Shown here: positions 8,858 through 19,130 of the stretch, piece after piece
Layout of the letters: each line of letters opens with the position of its first letter
Numbering within the stretch: position 1 is the stretch's first letter
Assembly: GCF_003583935.1 (NCBI RefSeq)
Contig: NZ_QYRN01000001.1
Coordinates: 310,001-374,000, forward strand
From: Aureimonas flava
GTDB lineage: Bacteria; Pseudomonadota; Alphaproteobacteria; Rhizobiales; Rhizobiaceae
Direction: 5' to 3'
Length of the DNA stretch: 64,000 bases
The notes under the pieces: model-generated
Told to the model about the DNA's origin: nothing
Seen by the model: the letters and a program-made list of their open reading frames with translations, nothing else
Databases searched by the model: none
Position numbers and translations under genes: made by a program

Positions 8858-9646
8858 TCAGCCGGCCATGACCTCGCCGCCCGCGACGGCGACGGCCTGG
8901 CCCGTGATGGCGGAAGCGGCGGGCGAGGCGAGCCAGAACACGGCGTCGGCGACCTCCTCGGGCGAAACGAGCCGTCCTTGCGGGTTGGCCCGGGTAAACT
9001 CCCGCAGGGCCTCCTCGCGCGTGCGCCCGGTCTTGGCGACGAGGCGCTCGACGGCCTCGGCGATGATCGGCGTGTCGGTGAAGCCGGGGCACACGGCGTT
9101 GACGGTGACCCCGGTTCTCGCCAGCTCGAGGGCAAGGGCGCGCGTCAGGCCCACCACGCCGTGCTTGGCGGCGCAATAGGCGGTGACGTAGGCGTAGCCG
9201 ACGAGCCCCGCCGTGGAGGCGACGTTGACGATGCGCCCGCCGGCCCCGCCGGCGCGGATGTCCGGCAGGGCGGCCTGCGTCACGTTGAAGACGCCCGTGA
9301 GGTCCACCGACAGGACCTTGGCCCAGAGATCGCCGCCGGTCTTCTCGAACGGCGCGCTCGGCGCCTCGCCGGCGTTGTTGACGAGGATCGAGACGGGGCC
9401 GAAAGCGTCCCGCGCCGCCGCCACGCCGGCCGCGACGGCGGCGGGATCGGTCACGTCGAAGCCGGCGGCGACGCGCGTGTCGGGCCCGAGCCGCTCGGAT
9501 AGGGCACGCAGCGGCGCCTCGCGCCGCCCGGCGAGCGTCACCCGCGCCCCGGCCAGCGCCAGCCGCGTGACGATCGCCGCGCCGATGCCCGAGCCCGCGC
9601 CGGTGACCAGCGCGTGGCGGCCATCAAGGGTGCGTTCGGCGATCAT
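8858..9646 (-). CDS. SDR-family oxidoreductase
   Basis: 262-residue classical SDR: cofactor site TGAGSGIG near residue 15, NNAG near residue 90, active-site Ser/Tyr/Lys in [19 protein letters not shown] and the C-terminal [16 protein letters not shown]. The last part resembles 3-hydroxyacyl-CoA or 3-hydroxybutyrate dehydrogenases, so oxidation or reduction of an oxo/hydroxy acyl-CoA is likely. The ATG at 9646 overlaps the stop of the monooxygenase/reductase gene (ATGA), which fixes this start over longer alternatives. Confidence 0.88.
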   Translation of the reverse strand: MIAERTLDGRHALVTGAGSGIGAAIVTRLALAGARVTLAGRREAPLRALSERLGPDTRVAAGFDVTDPAAVAAGVAAARDAFGPVSILVNNAGEAPSAPFEKTGGDLWAKVLSVDLTGVFNVTQAALPDIRAGGAGGRIVNVASTAGLVGYAYVTAYCAAKHGVVGLTRALALELARTGVTVNAVCPGFTDTPIIAEAVERLVAKTGRTREEALREFTRANPQGRLVSPEEVADAVFWLASPAASAITGQAVAVAGGEVMAG

Positions 9647-11955
9647 TGCGCCGCCGCCCGTTCGAGATTGGTCTCGAACTGTCGCTTCGCCGATTGGTAC
9701 TGCCGGGGCCAGGGCACCTGCCGGATGCCGATCCTGGCCGCCTCGTGCAGCGCCCAGGCGGGATCGGCCAGATGCGGCCGGGCGACGGCGCACAGGTCGG
9801 CGCGGCCCGCCGCGATGATCGAGTTGGCGTGGTCCGCCTCCGAGATCGCGCCGACCGCGATGGTTGGGATGCCGACCTCGTTGCGGATCTTGTCGGAGAA
9901 GGGCGTCTGGAACAGACGGCCATAGACCGGCGCCTCACCCTTCCAGACCTGACCCGACGAGCAGTCGATCATGTCGGCGCCCGCGTCCTTGAACAGGCGT
10001 GCGAAGACCGCCGCATCGTCCGGCGTGTTGCCGCCCTGGAACCAGTCGTGCGCGGACAGGCGCACCGAGATCGGCCTGTCCTCCGGCCACGCCTCGCGCA
10101 CGGCGCGGAAGACCTCCAGCGGATAGCGCGCCCGGTTCTCGTGGCTGCCGCCGTATTCGTCGTCGCGCCGGTTGGTCAGCGGCGACAGGAAGGAAGACAG
10201 AAGGTAGCCGTGGGCGCAGTGGAGCTCCAGCCAGTCGACCCCGGCATCGGCCGCGCGGCGCGCGGCGGCGACGAAGTCGGCGAGCACCCGGTCCATGTCC
10301 GCCCGGTCCATCGCCTTCGGCACCGCGGAATGCGCAAGGTAGGGCAGGGCCGAGGCCGACAGGAGCGGCCATGCGCCCTCCGTCAGCGGCTCGTCGATCC
10401 CGTCCCACGCGAGCCGGGTCGCGCCCTTGCGCCCGGCATGGCCGAGCTGGATGCCGAGCCGGGCGTCGGTCGAGCCGTGCACGAAGTCCGCGAGGCGCCG
10501 CCAACCTTGCGTCTGCGCGTCGTTCCACAGGCCGAGGCAGCCCGGCGTGATGCGCGCGTCCGGCGAGACGCAGGTCATCTCGGCGAACACCAGGGCTGCG
10601 CCGCCCAGGGCGCGGGCGCCGAGGTGGACCAGGTGGAAGTCGCCGATCAGGCCGTCGCTCGCCGAATACATCGCCATGGGCGACACCACGATGCGGTTCT
10701 TCAGGGTGACGCCCCGCGCGCGATACGGCGTCAGCATCGGCGGCAGGGGGCGCTCGCCCTCCGGCGCGGACGGCGCGCCCGCCTGCGCCGCGAACCAGCG
10801 TTCGTAGCCTTCCAGCCATTCGGGGTCGCGCAGGCGCAGGTTCTCGTGGCTGATGCGCTGCGAGCGCGTCAGCATGGAATACATGAACTGCTCGGGCGCA
10901 AGCTGGTCGGCATAGCGCTCGCCCACCACCTCGAACCACTCCATGGCGTTGCGCGCCGCGTTCTGGATGCGCGCGACGTCGACGCGGCGGATCGCCTCGT
11001 AGTCGTCGAGGACTGCGGGAATGGCGTCGCGCTCATGGCCGTGTGCGTTGAACTGGCGCGTCAGCTCGATCGCATCCTCCAGCGCGAGCTTGGTGCCCGA
11101 TCCGATGGCGAAATGGGCGGTGTGCGCCGCATCGCCCATCAGCACGACGTGGGAATGGCCGTTGAAGTGGCTCCACTTGCCGCAGACGAGGCGCGAGAAG
11201 TTGAGCCAGGCGGAGCCGCGCAGGTGCCGCGCGTTGCTCATCAGCGGCGCGCCGTCCAGCGTGTCGGCAAACAGCCTCTCGCAGAAGCTTATCGATTCGT
11301 CCTGGCTCATCGCTTCCAGCCCATGCCGCTGGAACGCCTCCTCCGTGGTCTCCACGATGAAGGTCGAGGTCTTGTCGTCGAACTTGTAGATGTGCGCCTG
11401 GAACCAGCCGTGCTCGGTCCTGCGGAAGTCGAAGGTGAAGGCGTCAAACAGCTTCTCGGTGCCGAGCCAGACGAAGCGGTTCGGCCGCTTCGCGAGGTCC
11501 GGCTCGAAGATGTCGGCATAGGCGTTGCGGACCTTGGAGTTGAATCCGTCCGAGGCGATCACGAGGTCGGCGTCGGGGAAGTCCCGGTCGCCGTTCGCCT
11601 CCGTCTCGAAGCGCAGCTCGACGCCGAGCGCCTCGCAGCGCGCCTGCAGGATGTTGAGCAGCTTACGGCGTCCGATGCCGACGAACCCGTGGCCCGTGGT
11701 GCGCTGGCGGGTGCCCTTGAACAGGAGTTCGATATCGTCCCAGTGGTTGAAGGCGTCCTCGATCTCGGCCGCGCTCTGCGCATCCCACCGGCGCATCGCC
11801 ACCATCGTGGCGTCCGAGAAGACGACGCCCCAGCCGAAGGTATCGTAGGGCCGGTTGCGCTCCACCACCGTGATCGAATGCTCCGGGTGGTTCTTCTTCA
11901 TCAGCAGCGCGAAATAGAGCCCGGCAGGACCGCCGCCGATACAGACGATACGCAT
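9643..11955 (-). CDS. Anthraniloyl-CoA monooxygenase/reductase-type fusion (salicylyl-CoA 5-hydroxylase-like)
   Basis: 770-residue two-domain flavoprotein. Residues 1 to about 380 form an FAD monooxygenase (IGGGPAG at 6-12; [20 protein letters not shown]). The rest is an Old Yellow Enzyme-type FMN reductase ([38 protein letters not shown]). This architecture is that of 2-aminobenzoyl-CoA monooxygenase/reductase of Azoarcus, which hydroxylates and then reduces anthraniloyl-CoA to a non-aromatic 2-amino-5-oxocyclohexene carboxyl-CoA; relatives are annotated as salicylyl-CoA 5-hydroxylase. The substrate here is inferred from the family. It is the first gene of the operon with SDR, thioesterase and RidA. 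No CoA ligase is seen in the window. Confidence 0.85.
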   Translation of the reverse strand: MRIVCIGGGPAGLYFALLMKKNHPEHSITVVERNRPYDTFGWGVVFSDATMVAMRRWDAQSAAEIEDAFNHWDDIELLFKGTRQRTTGHGFVGIGRRKLLNILQARCEALGVELRFETEANGDRDFPDADLVIASDGFNSKVRNAYADIFEPDLAKRPNRFVWLGTEKLFDAFTFDFRRTEHGWFQAHIYKFDDKTSTFIVETTEEAFQRHGLEAMSQDESISFCERLFADTLDGAPLMSNARHLRGSAWLNFSRLVCGKWSHFNGHSHVVLMGDAAHTAHFAIGSGTKLALEDAIELTRQFNAHGHERDAIPAVLDDYEAIRRVDVARIQNAARNAMEWFEVVGERYADQLAPEQFMYSMLTRSQRISHENLRLRDPEWLEGYERWFAAQAGAPSAPEGERPLPPMLTPYRARGVTLKNRIVVSPMAMYSASDGLIGDFHLVHLGARALGGAALVFAEMTCVSPDARITPGCLGLWNDAQTQGWRRLADFVHGSTDARLGIQLGHAGRKGATRLAWDGIDEPLTEGAWPLLSASALPYLAHSAVPKAMDRADMDRVLADFVAAARRAADAGVDWLELHCAHGYLLSSFLSPLTNRRDDEYGGSHENRARYPLEVFRAVREAWPEDRPISVRLSAHDWFQGGNTPDDAAVFARLFKDAGADMIDCSSGQVWKGEAPVYGRLFQTPFSDKIRNEVGIPTIAVGAISEADHANSIIAAGRADLCAVARPHLADPAWALHEAARIGIRQVPWPRQYQSAKRQFETNLERAAAQ

Positions 11956-12359
11956 GGGATGGGCCTCTTGGTTCGCGCGTTCGGCAAAATGATTTAGGTC
12001 TAAAATAAATCTGCGCTCGTGGGCGGTCAAGGGCTCGGCGAGGCGTCGGCGTCCGGAGAGGCACCATCGCAGCCGAACTCCTCCTCCACGCTGACATGGA
12101 AAATGCCCGTGTGAGATTTCCCTCGGCACACGCCGAACTTCGGACGAGGCTTGCTCTCGCGGATGGCCGGACACCACGAAGGCGGCGTTCGACGAGCGGC
12201 CCGCGGCCTTCGGGCGGCTTCGGCGGGAGCGGGATGGCCGGAGACAGCCTCCGGCAAAGCCCATTGCCTTCCAGTTCCCGTCGCCTCTACGAGAGATGGG
12301 CGCGCGCAAGAGACGTCATGGGCTGCGGGGCGCGGATCGCCATCGGGCAGGGAGACGGC
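11956..12359. promoter_or_regulatory. Divergent intergenic region with TTTAGGTCTAAA dyad (11993-12004)
   Basis: No convincing gene is seen in these 404 bases, which separate the monooxygenase/reductase gene from rutR. About 40 bases upstream of the monooxygenase start is the perfect dyad TTTAGGTCTAAA followed by an AT-rich run (ATAAAT), the likely promoter and operator of the leftward operon. The site has the look of a MarR-family operator. The rest is GC-rich and without clear signals; I see no RutR box here. Confidence 0.4.
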
Positions 12360-13157
12360 ATGGGCCGAAAGGGGACAGAACGGCCGGAGACGCGGTCCGC
12401 GATGCCGACGACCCGCATTCAAGCGGCGACGCGGGCGGTAATCCTGGACGCCGCGCTGGACGTCTTCTCGCGCCACGGCTTTCGAGGGTCGACCGTGGAC
12501 GACATCGCGGCGAAGGCCGGCCTGTCCAAGGCGAACCTCCTCTACTACTACCGCCGCAAGCAGGACCTCTACGAGGCCGTGCTGGAGCGCACCCTCAAGG
12601 AATGGCTGCAGCCGCTCGAGGCCATGGCCGCGGACGGCGACCCGGTCGAAGAACTGCGGCGATACATCAACGCCAAGCTCGTGATGTCGGCCGAGCGCCC
12701 CGAGGCGTCGCGCCTGTTCATGAACGAGATCCTGGCCGGCGCTCCGGTGATCCTGCCGACCCTCGAAACGACGCTTCGCGTGCTGGTGTCGCAGAAGGCC
12801 GCGATCATCCGGACATGGGTGTCGGACGGGCGGTTGGCGCCGGTGGATCCGGTCCATCTGATCTTCGCGATCTGGGCGACCACGCAGCACTACGCCGATT
12901 TCGATACGCAGATCCGCGCGGTCCTCGGACCGGATGGCGCCCGGCCGGGCTTCCACGACGAGGCCGCCCGCGCCGTCCTGGCGATCATCCTCGACGGCGT
13001 GCGCCCGCGCGCGCCCATCGCCGACGATCACCCGCCGGCCGGGCGCCCGGGGCCGGTGAAGCCGAGGCCGCAGGCAGCGCCCGCGAAACGACCGCTCATA
13101 TCTCGCGGTACGATCGGTCGACGTAGATCAAGGCGCCTCCGTCGCTCCGGGAGTTGA
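12360..13157 (+). CDS. rutR: RutR, TetR-family uracil-responsive repressor of the rut operon
   Basis: 265-residue TetR-type regulator. The HTH is STVDDIAAKAGLSKANLLYYYRRK. The ligand domain keeps RutR hallmarks: ASRLFMNEILAGAP and PVDPVHLIFAIWATTQHYADF. E. coli RutR binds uracil or thymine and then leaves its operator upstream of rutA; the same control is expected. The match to the family ends near residue 220 (DGVRPR), and an Arg/Pro-rich tail of about 45 residues follows, whose last 62 bases run antisense to the 3' end of rutF. The start at 12360 is chosen by frame and a purine-rich upstream stretch; an ATG at 12402 is the alternative. Confidence 0.9.
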   Translation: MGRKGTERPETRSAMPTTRIQAATRAVILDAALDVFSRHGFRGSTVDDIAAKAGLSKANLLYYYRRKQDLYEAVLERTLKEWLQPLEAMAADGDPVEELRRYINAKLVMSAERPEASRLFMNEILAGAPVILPTLETTLRVLVSQKAAIIRTWVSDGRLAPVDPVHLIFAIWATTQHYADFDTQIRAVLGPDGARPGFHDEAARAVLAIILDGVRPRAPIADDHPPAGRPGPVKPRPQAAPAKRPLISRGTIGRRRSRRLRRSGS

Positions 13158-13614
13158 CCGAGAGAACGCGGCAGAACAGCACCTCGTGGGTGCCCGCGCC
13201 CGTCGCCGTCACAATCTCGCAACCGATCGACACCAGCGCGCCCTCGAGTTCGGGCGTGCCGGACGCGTTCTCGGTCCAGGTTCCCGTTCCGAACCGTTCC
13301 ACCATGGGGGTGCGGCCTCCGAACAGGCGGCTGAGGTCTGCCTGTTCGCCGGCAAGGACGTTGATGCAAACCCGCCCGTTGCGCCGCACGGCCGCATGGG
13401 CCGACGAAGCGCGGTTAAGGCAGACCAGCAGCGTCGGAGGATCGTCGGTCACGCTGCAGACGGCGGTCGCCGCGAACCCGGCGCGCCCGCCGGGTCCGTC
13501 GGTGGTGACGATGGTCACGGCCGCGCCGAGCCGGGCCATCGCGTTGCGGAAATCGAGGCGGTCGACCTCGGGGGCGGTTGTGCGCGGGCCAGCGGGGGCG
13601 GGCAGGGCGTTCAT
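13096..13614 (-). CDS. rutF: RutF, NADH:FMN oxidoreductase for pyrimidine oxygenase
   Basis: 172-residue flavin reductase-like protein (split-barrel flavoprotein) that supplies reduced FMN to RutA. Visible are FRNAMARLGAAVTIVTTDG, GFAATAVCSVTDDPPTLLVCLN, and RNGRVCINVLAGEQ, all typical of the HpaC/RutF family. It is the last gene of the rut operon; its ATG overlaps the rutD stop (ATGA). Its 3' end overlaps that of convergent rutR by 62 bases. Confidence 0.9.
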   Translation of the reverse strand: MNALPAPAGPRTTAPEVDRLDFRNAMARLGAAVTIVTTDGPGGRAGFAATAVCSVTDDPPTLLVCLNRASSAHAAVRRNGRVCINVLAGEQADLSRLFGGRTPMVERFGTGTWTENASGTPELEGALVSIGCEIVTATGAGTHEVLFCRVLSVNSRSDGGALIYVDRSYREI

Positions 13615-14402
13615 GGGGGTGGCGCCTTTCCCGTTTCGGTCAGGAACGACCGGAGAGCCGCGTTGAACCAGGCCGCTTCGGTGATGTTGACCGCATGGGC
13701 CCCAAAGTCCGAGAGCGCGAGGGCGGCTTGCGGCATCGCCTCCGCCAAAGCGAGCGAGCGCGTATAGGGCACGAGGAGGTCGTCCCTTGCAGCCACCACA
13801 AGCGTCGGCACCGCGATCTCGCCGAGACGCGCTTCCACGTCGAAGGCCCGCAGCGCAGCGATACGAGACAGGACGTTCTCGCGCCCCTGGAAGTGCGCGA
13901 TCGCGTGCGCGACCTCCGCCTCGACGCGCTGGTGGTTCTCGGCCATCCACGCTCCGGGATAAAGAAACAGCGGCTGCGCGCGGACGAAGGCTTCGACGCC
14001 CGCTTCCCGGAGCAGCGTGATGCGGGTGTCGAAGCAGCGGCCGGACTGGGCGTCGGCCCGTCCCCAGGCGTTGACGAGGACGAGGCTCTCCACCGGAGAG
14101 TCGGCCCGCAGCGCAAGGTCGAGACCGATCAGACCGCCGAGCGCGTGGCCCATGAAATGGAAGCGGCCGAGCCCGGCGGCGGCCGCGACCTCCAGAACGT
14201 CGTCGGCCATGGCCGAGATGCCGCCGGCCGCGACGCCGCCGCTTCGGTTCGTGCCGCGATGGTCGTAGGTGACGACGCGAAAATGCGAGGCGAGCGCCTC
14301 GATCTGTGGCGCCCAGTAGGCGCCGGCGCCGCCGAGCCCCGAAGAGAGGACGATCGTCGGCGCGTCGTCGCACCGGCCCTGGATCTCGTGATGCAGGCTC
14401 AT
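13611..14402 (-). CDS. rutD: RutD, aminoacrylate hydrolase-like alpha/beta hydrolase
   Basis: 263-residue alpha/beta-hydrolase. In the Rut pathway RutD speeds the hydrolysis of aminoacrylate to malonic semialdehyde and ammonia. The oxyanion region [11 protein letters not shown] is seen, as is [10 protein letters not shown]: here the nucleophile-elbow residue is Ala rather than Ser. RutD proteins are known to depart from the standard triad at this place. The late His lies in [11 protein letters not shown]. It is translationally coupled to both neighbours by four-base overlaps. Confidence 0.88.
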   Translation of the reverse strand: MSLHHEIQGRCDDAPTIVLSSGLGGAGAYWAPQIEALASHFRVVTYDHRGTNRSGGVAAGGISAMADDVLEVAAAAGLGRFHFMGHALGGLIGLDLALRADSPVESLVLVNAWGRADAQSGRCFDTRITLLREAGVEAFVRAQPLFLYPGAWMAENHQRVEAEVAHAIAHFQGRENVLSRIAALRAFDVEARLGEIAVPTLVVAARDDLLVPYTRSLALAEAMPQAALALSDFGAHAVNITEAAWFNAALRSFLTETGKAPPP

Positions 14403-14788
14403 GGGCGGCCGATATGGGCGACGGTGGCGATCTCGATCAGCGCCTCGGGCTTCACCAGGCCGCAGAGGATGCAGTAGCGCGCCGGCTTGTCCCCCGGAAA
14501 ATACTCGGCGTAGACCGAGTTGACGGCGGCATAGTTCGCCCAGTCGGTGAGGAAGATGTGGTTCATGGTCACATCCTCCATCGACCCGCCCGCCGTCTCG
14601 ATGACGGTCTTGATGGTTTCGAGGACATGGCGCGTCTGCGCCGCGGCGTCGCCGACATGCACGACGTCGTTGTTGCGGTCGAAGGGCAGGGTTCCCGAGA
14701 CGTAGACCACGCCGTCGGCGAGCGTGCCGGGCGAGAAGGGCGCGATCGGTTTCGACGTGCCTTCGGGAACGACGATGGATTTGGGCAT
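14399..14788 (-). CDS. rutC: RutC, RidA-family aminoacrylate deaminase
   Basis: 129-residue RidA-fold protein placed in the rut operon. It has [28 protein letters not shown] at the N-terminus in the way of RutC (shown as several shorter motifs, e.g. [12 protein letters not shown]) and the C-terminal [20 protein letters not shown]. RutC is proposed to process 3-aminoacrylate (peracid) on the way to malonic semialdehyde. It lies 13 bases downstream of rutB and overlaps rutD by four bases. Confidence 0.92.
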   Translation of the reverse strand: MPKSIVVPEGTSKPIAPFSPGTLADGVVYVSGTLPFDRNNDVVHVGDAAAQTRHVLETIKTVIETAGGSMEDVTMNHIFLTDWANYAAVNSVYAEYFPGDKPARYCILCGLVKPEALIEIATVAHIGRP

Positions 14789-14801
14789 AGGGTCTCCTGG
14801 T

Positions 14802-15550
14802 TCAGATCGAAGGGGTGGGAGAAGCGGGCGCGGCCTGCGAGACGGCGCCGCAGAAGTCGCCGACCGTCGAGACCCAGCCGAAGAAGGTCTCGATGTTGTA
14901 GGCGGCCGCCTCCTGGATCGAAGCGGGGCCCAACTGATGGGTCGCGTCCTCCAGCATCACCGCGAAATATTCGAGGTGGAAGGCGTCGCGCAGCGTGCTC
15001 TCGACGCAGACATTGGTGGCGATGCCCACGAACACGAGGTTGCGGATGCCCCGCGCTCGCAGCGTGCTGTCGAGGGTGGAGTTGAAGAAGCCGCTGTACC
15101 GGGTCTTCGGCACGAGGAGATCGCCCGGCTGGGGCTGCAGGGAATCGACGATCGCGTAGTCCCACGTGCCTTTCGCGAGCAGCGTCCCCTGCAGTTCGGG
15201 GTGCCGGCGCATGGTCTTCAGAGCGTTCGACTTGTGCCAGTTGGGCGAGCCTGGCCCGCCCGCCTCCTCGTAGCCCTGGTCCCAGCCGTTCTGGAGATAG
15301 ACCACCAGCAATCCGGCGGCTCGCGCCGCCTCCAGCGCCTTGGCAATGGCGCCGATCGTGCTCTGCGCGCCGGAAATGTCGAAGCCCGCGAGGTCGACGT
15401 AGCCGCCGAGCGTGGCATAGGCGTTCTGCATGTCGACCACGACGATGGCGGTCTCGTGGGGCGTCAGGGACAGGGGCTCGGGGCGCGCGGGCAAGGTCAC
15501 GCTGCCGAGCGCCTGCGGCCGGGAGACATGGCCGGCGACCGGAGGCGCGC

Positions 15551-15554
<4 letters not shown>
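14802..15554 (-). CDS. rutB: RutB, ureidoacrylate amidohydrolase
   Basis: 250-residue isochorismatase-like hydrolase that cleaves ureidoacrylate (peracid) to carbamate and aminoacrylate. Visible are the catalytic Asp in [11 protein letters not shown], the Lys in [13 protein letters not shown] and the nucleophilic Cys in [16 protein letters not shown]. The N-terminal leader before [10 protein letters not shown] is a little longer than in E. coli. The ATG at 15554 overlaps the rutA stop (ATGA), which settles the start. Confidence 0.93.
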
Positions 15555-16642
<1,088 letters not shown>

Positions 16643-16780
16643 CCGTCCTCCTGCTCCCGCAGAGCGGTCCGATCGCCGCTCCGTTGATGCAGCAACTCGC
16701 GTGCCAGACGGAATTTCTCGTTAAGCATCAGTGCGTTGTCGATTCGCGCGCTCGGGGATCGCTTGGTTCGGTCCGAAAAA

Positions 16781-16796
16781 CTGACCAAATGGACAA
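16781..16796. promoter_or_regulatory. RutR operator upstream of rutA
   Basis: The sequence CTGACCAAATGGACAA matches 12 of the 14 defined positions of the E. coli RutR box (TTGACCA, two free bases, TGGTCAA), both mismatches being at outer positions. It lies between rutA (starting at 16642, read leftward) and the integrated element. With rutR next to the operon this makes uracil-controlled repression of rutA-F very likely. Confidence 0.7.
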
Positions 16797-17213
16797 AAAT
16801 CAATGGTGGGTTGCGGAAATCTGCGCCACGAGGTGCACACGCGTTTTGCAGTCGGATGGAAGATACGGCTCGGCCCCGGCAGATCGGAGGGCGTGTGCCG
16901 ATCGCACGCTGTCGAACTTTTCAGCAGGAAACGCAGATCGATGGAGGGAACGCCCGCTTCGCCATGCGCCATTCCCCATCAACCTCTTACGGTTTCGCGC
17001 CGATACGTTTGATCAGCAGGCGAGCGACGACGGCATGGCTCGCCTCGAGCAAGTCGGCTTGCGCAAATGCCCCGCTCCCAACGAGCGATGTCCGCATGCC
17101 GGCCGTCAGCGATGGTTGCGTGGTCGACAGACCTCGGTCGGATCGAACCCACACGAGTGTCGCGCAATCGAGCGTTCACGAAGGTTTGCAGAGCGAGCTG
17201 ACGGGGTGCGGCA
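16797..17213. other. Gene-poor stretch between rut promoter and element boundary
   Basis: 417 bases with no gene I can support. Open frames run through it, one of them continuous with the integrase frame, but they lack ribosome sites and protein-like sequence. It probably includes the remainder of the host spacer that once joined the rut promoter region to the tRNA-Ser gene. Confidence 0.4.
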
Positions 17214-17227
17214 TGGCGGAGAGGATG
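17214..17227. repeat. Candidate attL (copy of tRNA-Ser 3' end)
   Basis: TGGCGGAGAGGATG is identical to the last 14 bases of the tRNA-Ser gene at 41465-41478, including the encoded CCA. It lies 145 bases upstream of the integrase start, as expected for the left attachment site. Confidence 0.8.
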
Positions 17228-17347
17228 TCCGACGAACTGACATCTCTGCACGTCCCCCGTTCTATCATAAGGCCGTGCGCTGCCGGGGTTCTCATTCTCT
17301 GGTCGTATCCCGTCATCTCCGGTAATATCCCGACATCCCAACTTCAA

Positions 17348-17370
17348 AGTGGGGAAGGAAGTGGGGAAGG
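17348..17370. repeat. Integrase arm-type sites, left end
   Basis: Two directly repeated copies of AGTGGGGAAG with a 12-base period, ending directly before the integrase ATG at 17372. The same 23-base block with one difference stands at the right end (41389-41411). The second copy also serves as the integrase ribosome site, so integrase binding could limit its own expression. Confidence 0.7.
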
Positions 17371-17371
17371 C

Positions 17372-18601
17372 ATGGCACGAGGCGGGAACAAGCTCACCGA
17401 CACGGCGGCGAAGTCGAGCGCGCTCAAGGCCGGCCGGCATTCGGACGGGGGCGGGCTTTACCTGAACGTCTCGGCCTCGGGCTCGAAGTCCTGGCTGTTC
17501 ATGTGGGTGGTGGCCGGCAAGCGCCGTGAGATGGGGCTGGGAGCCTATCCCATGATCGGGTTGGCAAAGGCGCGCAAGCTCGCGAGCGACTGTCGCGATG
17601 CCGTGGCCGAGGGCAGGGACCCGATCGCCGAGAAGAAGGCCGAGGCGCCTAGCGAGCCGACATTCGGGGAATGCGCCGACGACCTTATATCGTCCATGAA
17701 GGGCTCCTGGCGAAATGCCAAGCATCGCGACCAGTGGATGACGACCCTAAGCCGGAAACGCGACGACGACGGCGCCCTCGTCCGCGACGGGTACTGCCTC
17801 AAGCTGATCGACCGGAAGGTGAGCGCAATCGGCACGGACGATGTGCTAGCGGTACTCAAACCGATATGGGCGACCAAGGCCGAGACCGCTTCTCGGCTCC
17901 GCGGTCGGATTGAGCGCGTGCTGGACTATGCTAAGGCCAAGGGCTGGCGAACGGGCGAGAACCCGGCGCTCTGGCGCGGCCATCTCGCCAACATCCTGCC
18001 GGCCCGCCAGAAGCTCCAGCGCGGCCATCATGCGGCGATGCCATACGATCAGGTGCCGGCATTCCTTCAGCAGGTGAGGGGAGCCGAGGCGCTGGCAGCT
18101 CGTGCGCTGGAACTGACGATCCTGACCGCCGCCAGATCCGGAGAAACTTTGAACGCAGTTTGGTCGGAAATCGATCTGGAGCGCGCCGTGTGGACCATCC
18201 CGGCCGGCCGCATGAAGGCTGCGAAGGAGCATCGCGTGCCGTTGGTCCCGCGCGCGGTCGAGATCCTTAAACTGCTGCACGAGGCGAGAACGGGCGACCA
18301 TGTGTTCCCCGGCCAGAAGCCGGGCCGGCCGCTCTCCAACATGGCTATGGAGATGCTGCTTCGGCGCATGAAGGTGGACGTGACGGTTCACGGCTTCCGC
18401 TCGGCGTTCCGCGATTGGGCCGGTGAGGAAACCAGCTTCCCGCGCGAGGTGGCGGAACAAGCCCTGGCGCACACGGTAGGGGATGCGACCGAGCGGGCCT
18501 ATCGACGCGGCGACGCACTGGAGAAGCGCCGGAAGCTCATGGAGGCGTGGGCGTCATATCTGACGCCTGCGCCGGAGGGGGTGGTGAAGCTGCGGGCTTA
18601 G
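17372..18601 (+). CDS. int: P4-type tyrosine recombinase (integrase)
   Basis: 409-residue site-specific recombinase that inserts and removes the element. It has the P4-type N-terminal DUF4102 arm-binding region (GRHSDGGGLYLNVSASGSKSW; GLGAYPMIGLAKAR), a SAM-like core-binding middle, and the catalytic domain with the first Arg in LTAARSGETLNAVW, HGFRSAFRDWA (His-x-x-Arg), and the late His/Tyr region EQALAHTVGDATERAYRRGD. All expected catalytic residues are present, so it should be active. The ATG at 17372 follows a GGAAGG ribosome site; the frame stays open far upstream but without family similarity. It reads away from attL into the element. Confidence 0.95.
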   Translation: MARGGNKLTDTAAKSSALKAGRHSDGGGLYLNVSASGSKSWLFMWVVAGKRREMGLGAYPMIGLAKARKLASDCRDAVAEGRDPIAEKKAEAPSEPTFGECADDLISSMKGSWRNAKHRDQWMTTLSRKRDDDGALVRDGYCLKLIDRKVSAIGTDDVLAVLKPIWATKAETASRLRGRIERVLDYAKAKGWRTGENPALWRGHLANILPARQKLQRGHHAAMPYDQVPAFLQQVRGAEALAARALELTILTAARSGETLNAVWSEIDLERAVWTIPAGRMKAAKEHRVPLVPRAVEILKLLHEARTGDHVFPGQKPGRPLSNMAMEMLLRRMKVDVTVHGFRSAFRDWAGEETSFPREVAEQALAHTVGDATERAYRRGDALEKRRKLMEAWASYLTPAPEGVVKLRA

Positions 18602-18670
18602 CGTCTGGTCCACCATCCATCAGACGGATCACGGCTCGACACGGCACCATTGTCAGGTCATCGAAGCGCG

Positions 18671-19114
18671 TCATCGTGCGGGCAGCACGAACACTTTGCA
18701 TGGCCCCTCTACCTTTATCAGTCGGTAGCCCATCAAGCGGTACCATCGCTCAACCTTCGGGTGGGGGCTGTAACAGTAGGAAACGACTGGCAGGTTGCCA
18801 GCTTCGGCTTGAATCTGGCGCATGTAGCGGCGACCAAAGCGAACGGACGGCACGTCCGGCTCATAGAAACGATCGGTTGCGAGGAACGTGGTGGCCAGGG
18901 CTTCTCCCTCGGCTGTCTCTTCCCACGCCATCAAAGCGACGTTCGCGCCATTGTGAACTAGCGTTGCAGCGCACCCCGCCTTGATGGCGGCCTTTATAGC
19001 CTCTTTCACGTCCGCAAGCGTTACGTCGGCGAACTTCATTTCCTCGTGGGTGCGCACCGACAAGTTTCGCGATACGGCTCTGAAGTCTGCGAGCGAACTC
19101 GGCTTCGCTTCCAT
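18671..19114 (-). CDS. Phage-type GNAT-fold-like protein
   Basis: 147 residues. The middle and end (ATLVHNGANVALMAWEET; then KVERWYRLMGYRLIKVEG) have the order of a GNAT acetyltransferase fold, with the final KxxxWYRxMGYRL resembling the helix-turn that ends GNAT domains. Small proteins of this kind occur in podovirus-like phages (T7 gp13-like internal proteins have a similar look). The assignment is a fold-level guess; acetyltransferase activity is not shown by any motif I can confirm. Confidence 0.45.
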   Translation of the reverse strand: MEAKPSSLADFRAVSRNLSVRTHEEMKFADVTLADVKEAIKAAIKAGCAATLVHNGANVALMAWEETAEGEALATTFLATDRFYEPDVPSVRFGRRYMRQIQAEAGNLPVVSYCYSPHPKVERWYRLMGYRLIKVEGPCKVFVLPAR

Positions 19115-19130
19115 ACGGCAACCCCTCCAC

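Noticed and set aside
9646-11997. Plus-strand open frame of about 780 codons opposite the monooxygenase/reductase gene
   Set aside because: Antisense shadow with Arg/Val/Gly-rich low-complexity sequence; the minus-strand protein is a full-length known family member.
16736-17371. In-frame upstream extension of the integrase by 212 codons
   Set aside because: The added sequence is not protein-like, crosses the candidate attL and the arm sites, and the ATG at 17372 has a strong ribosome site and the normal P4-type beginning.
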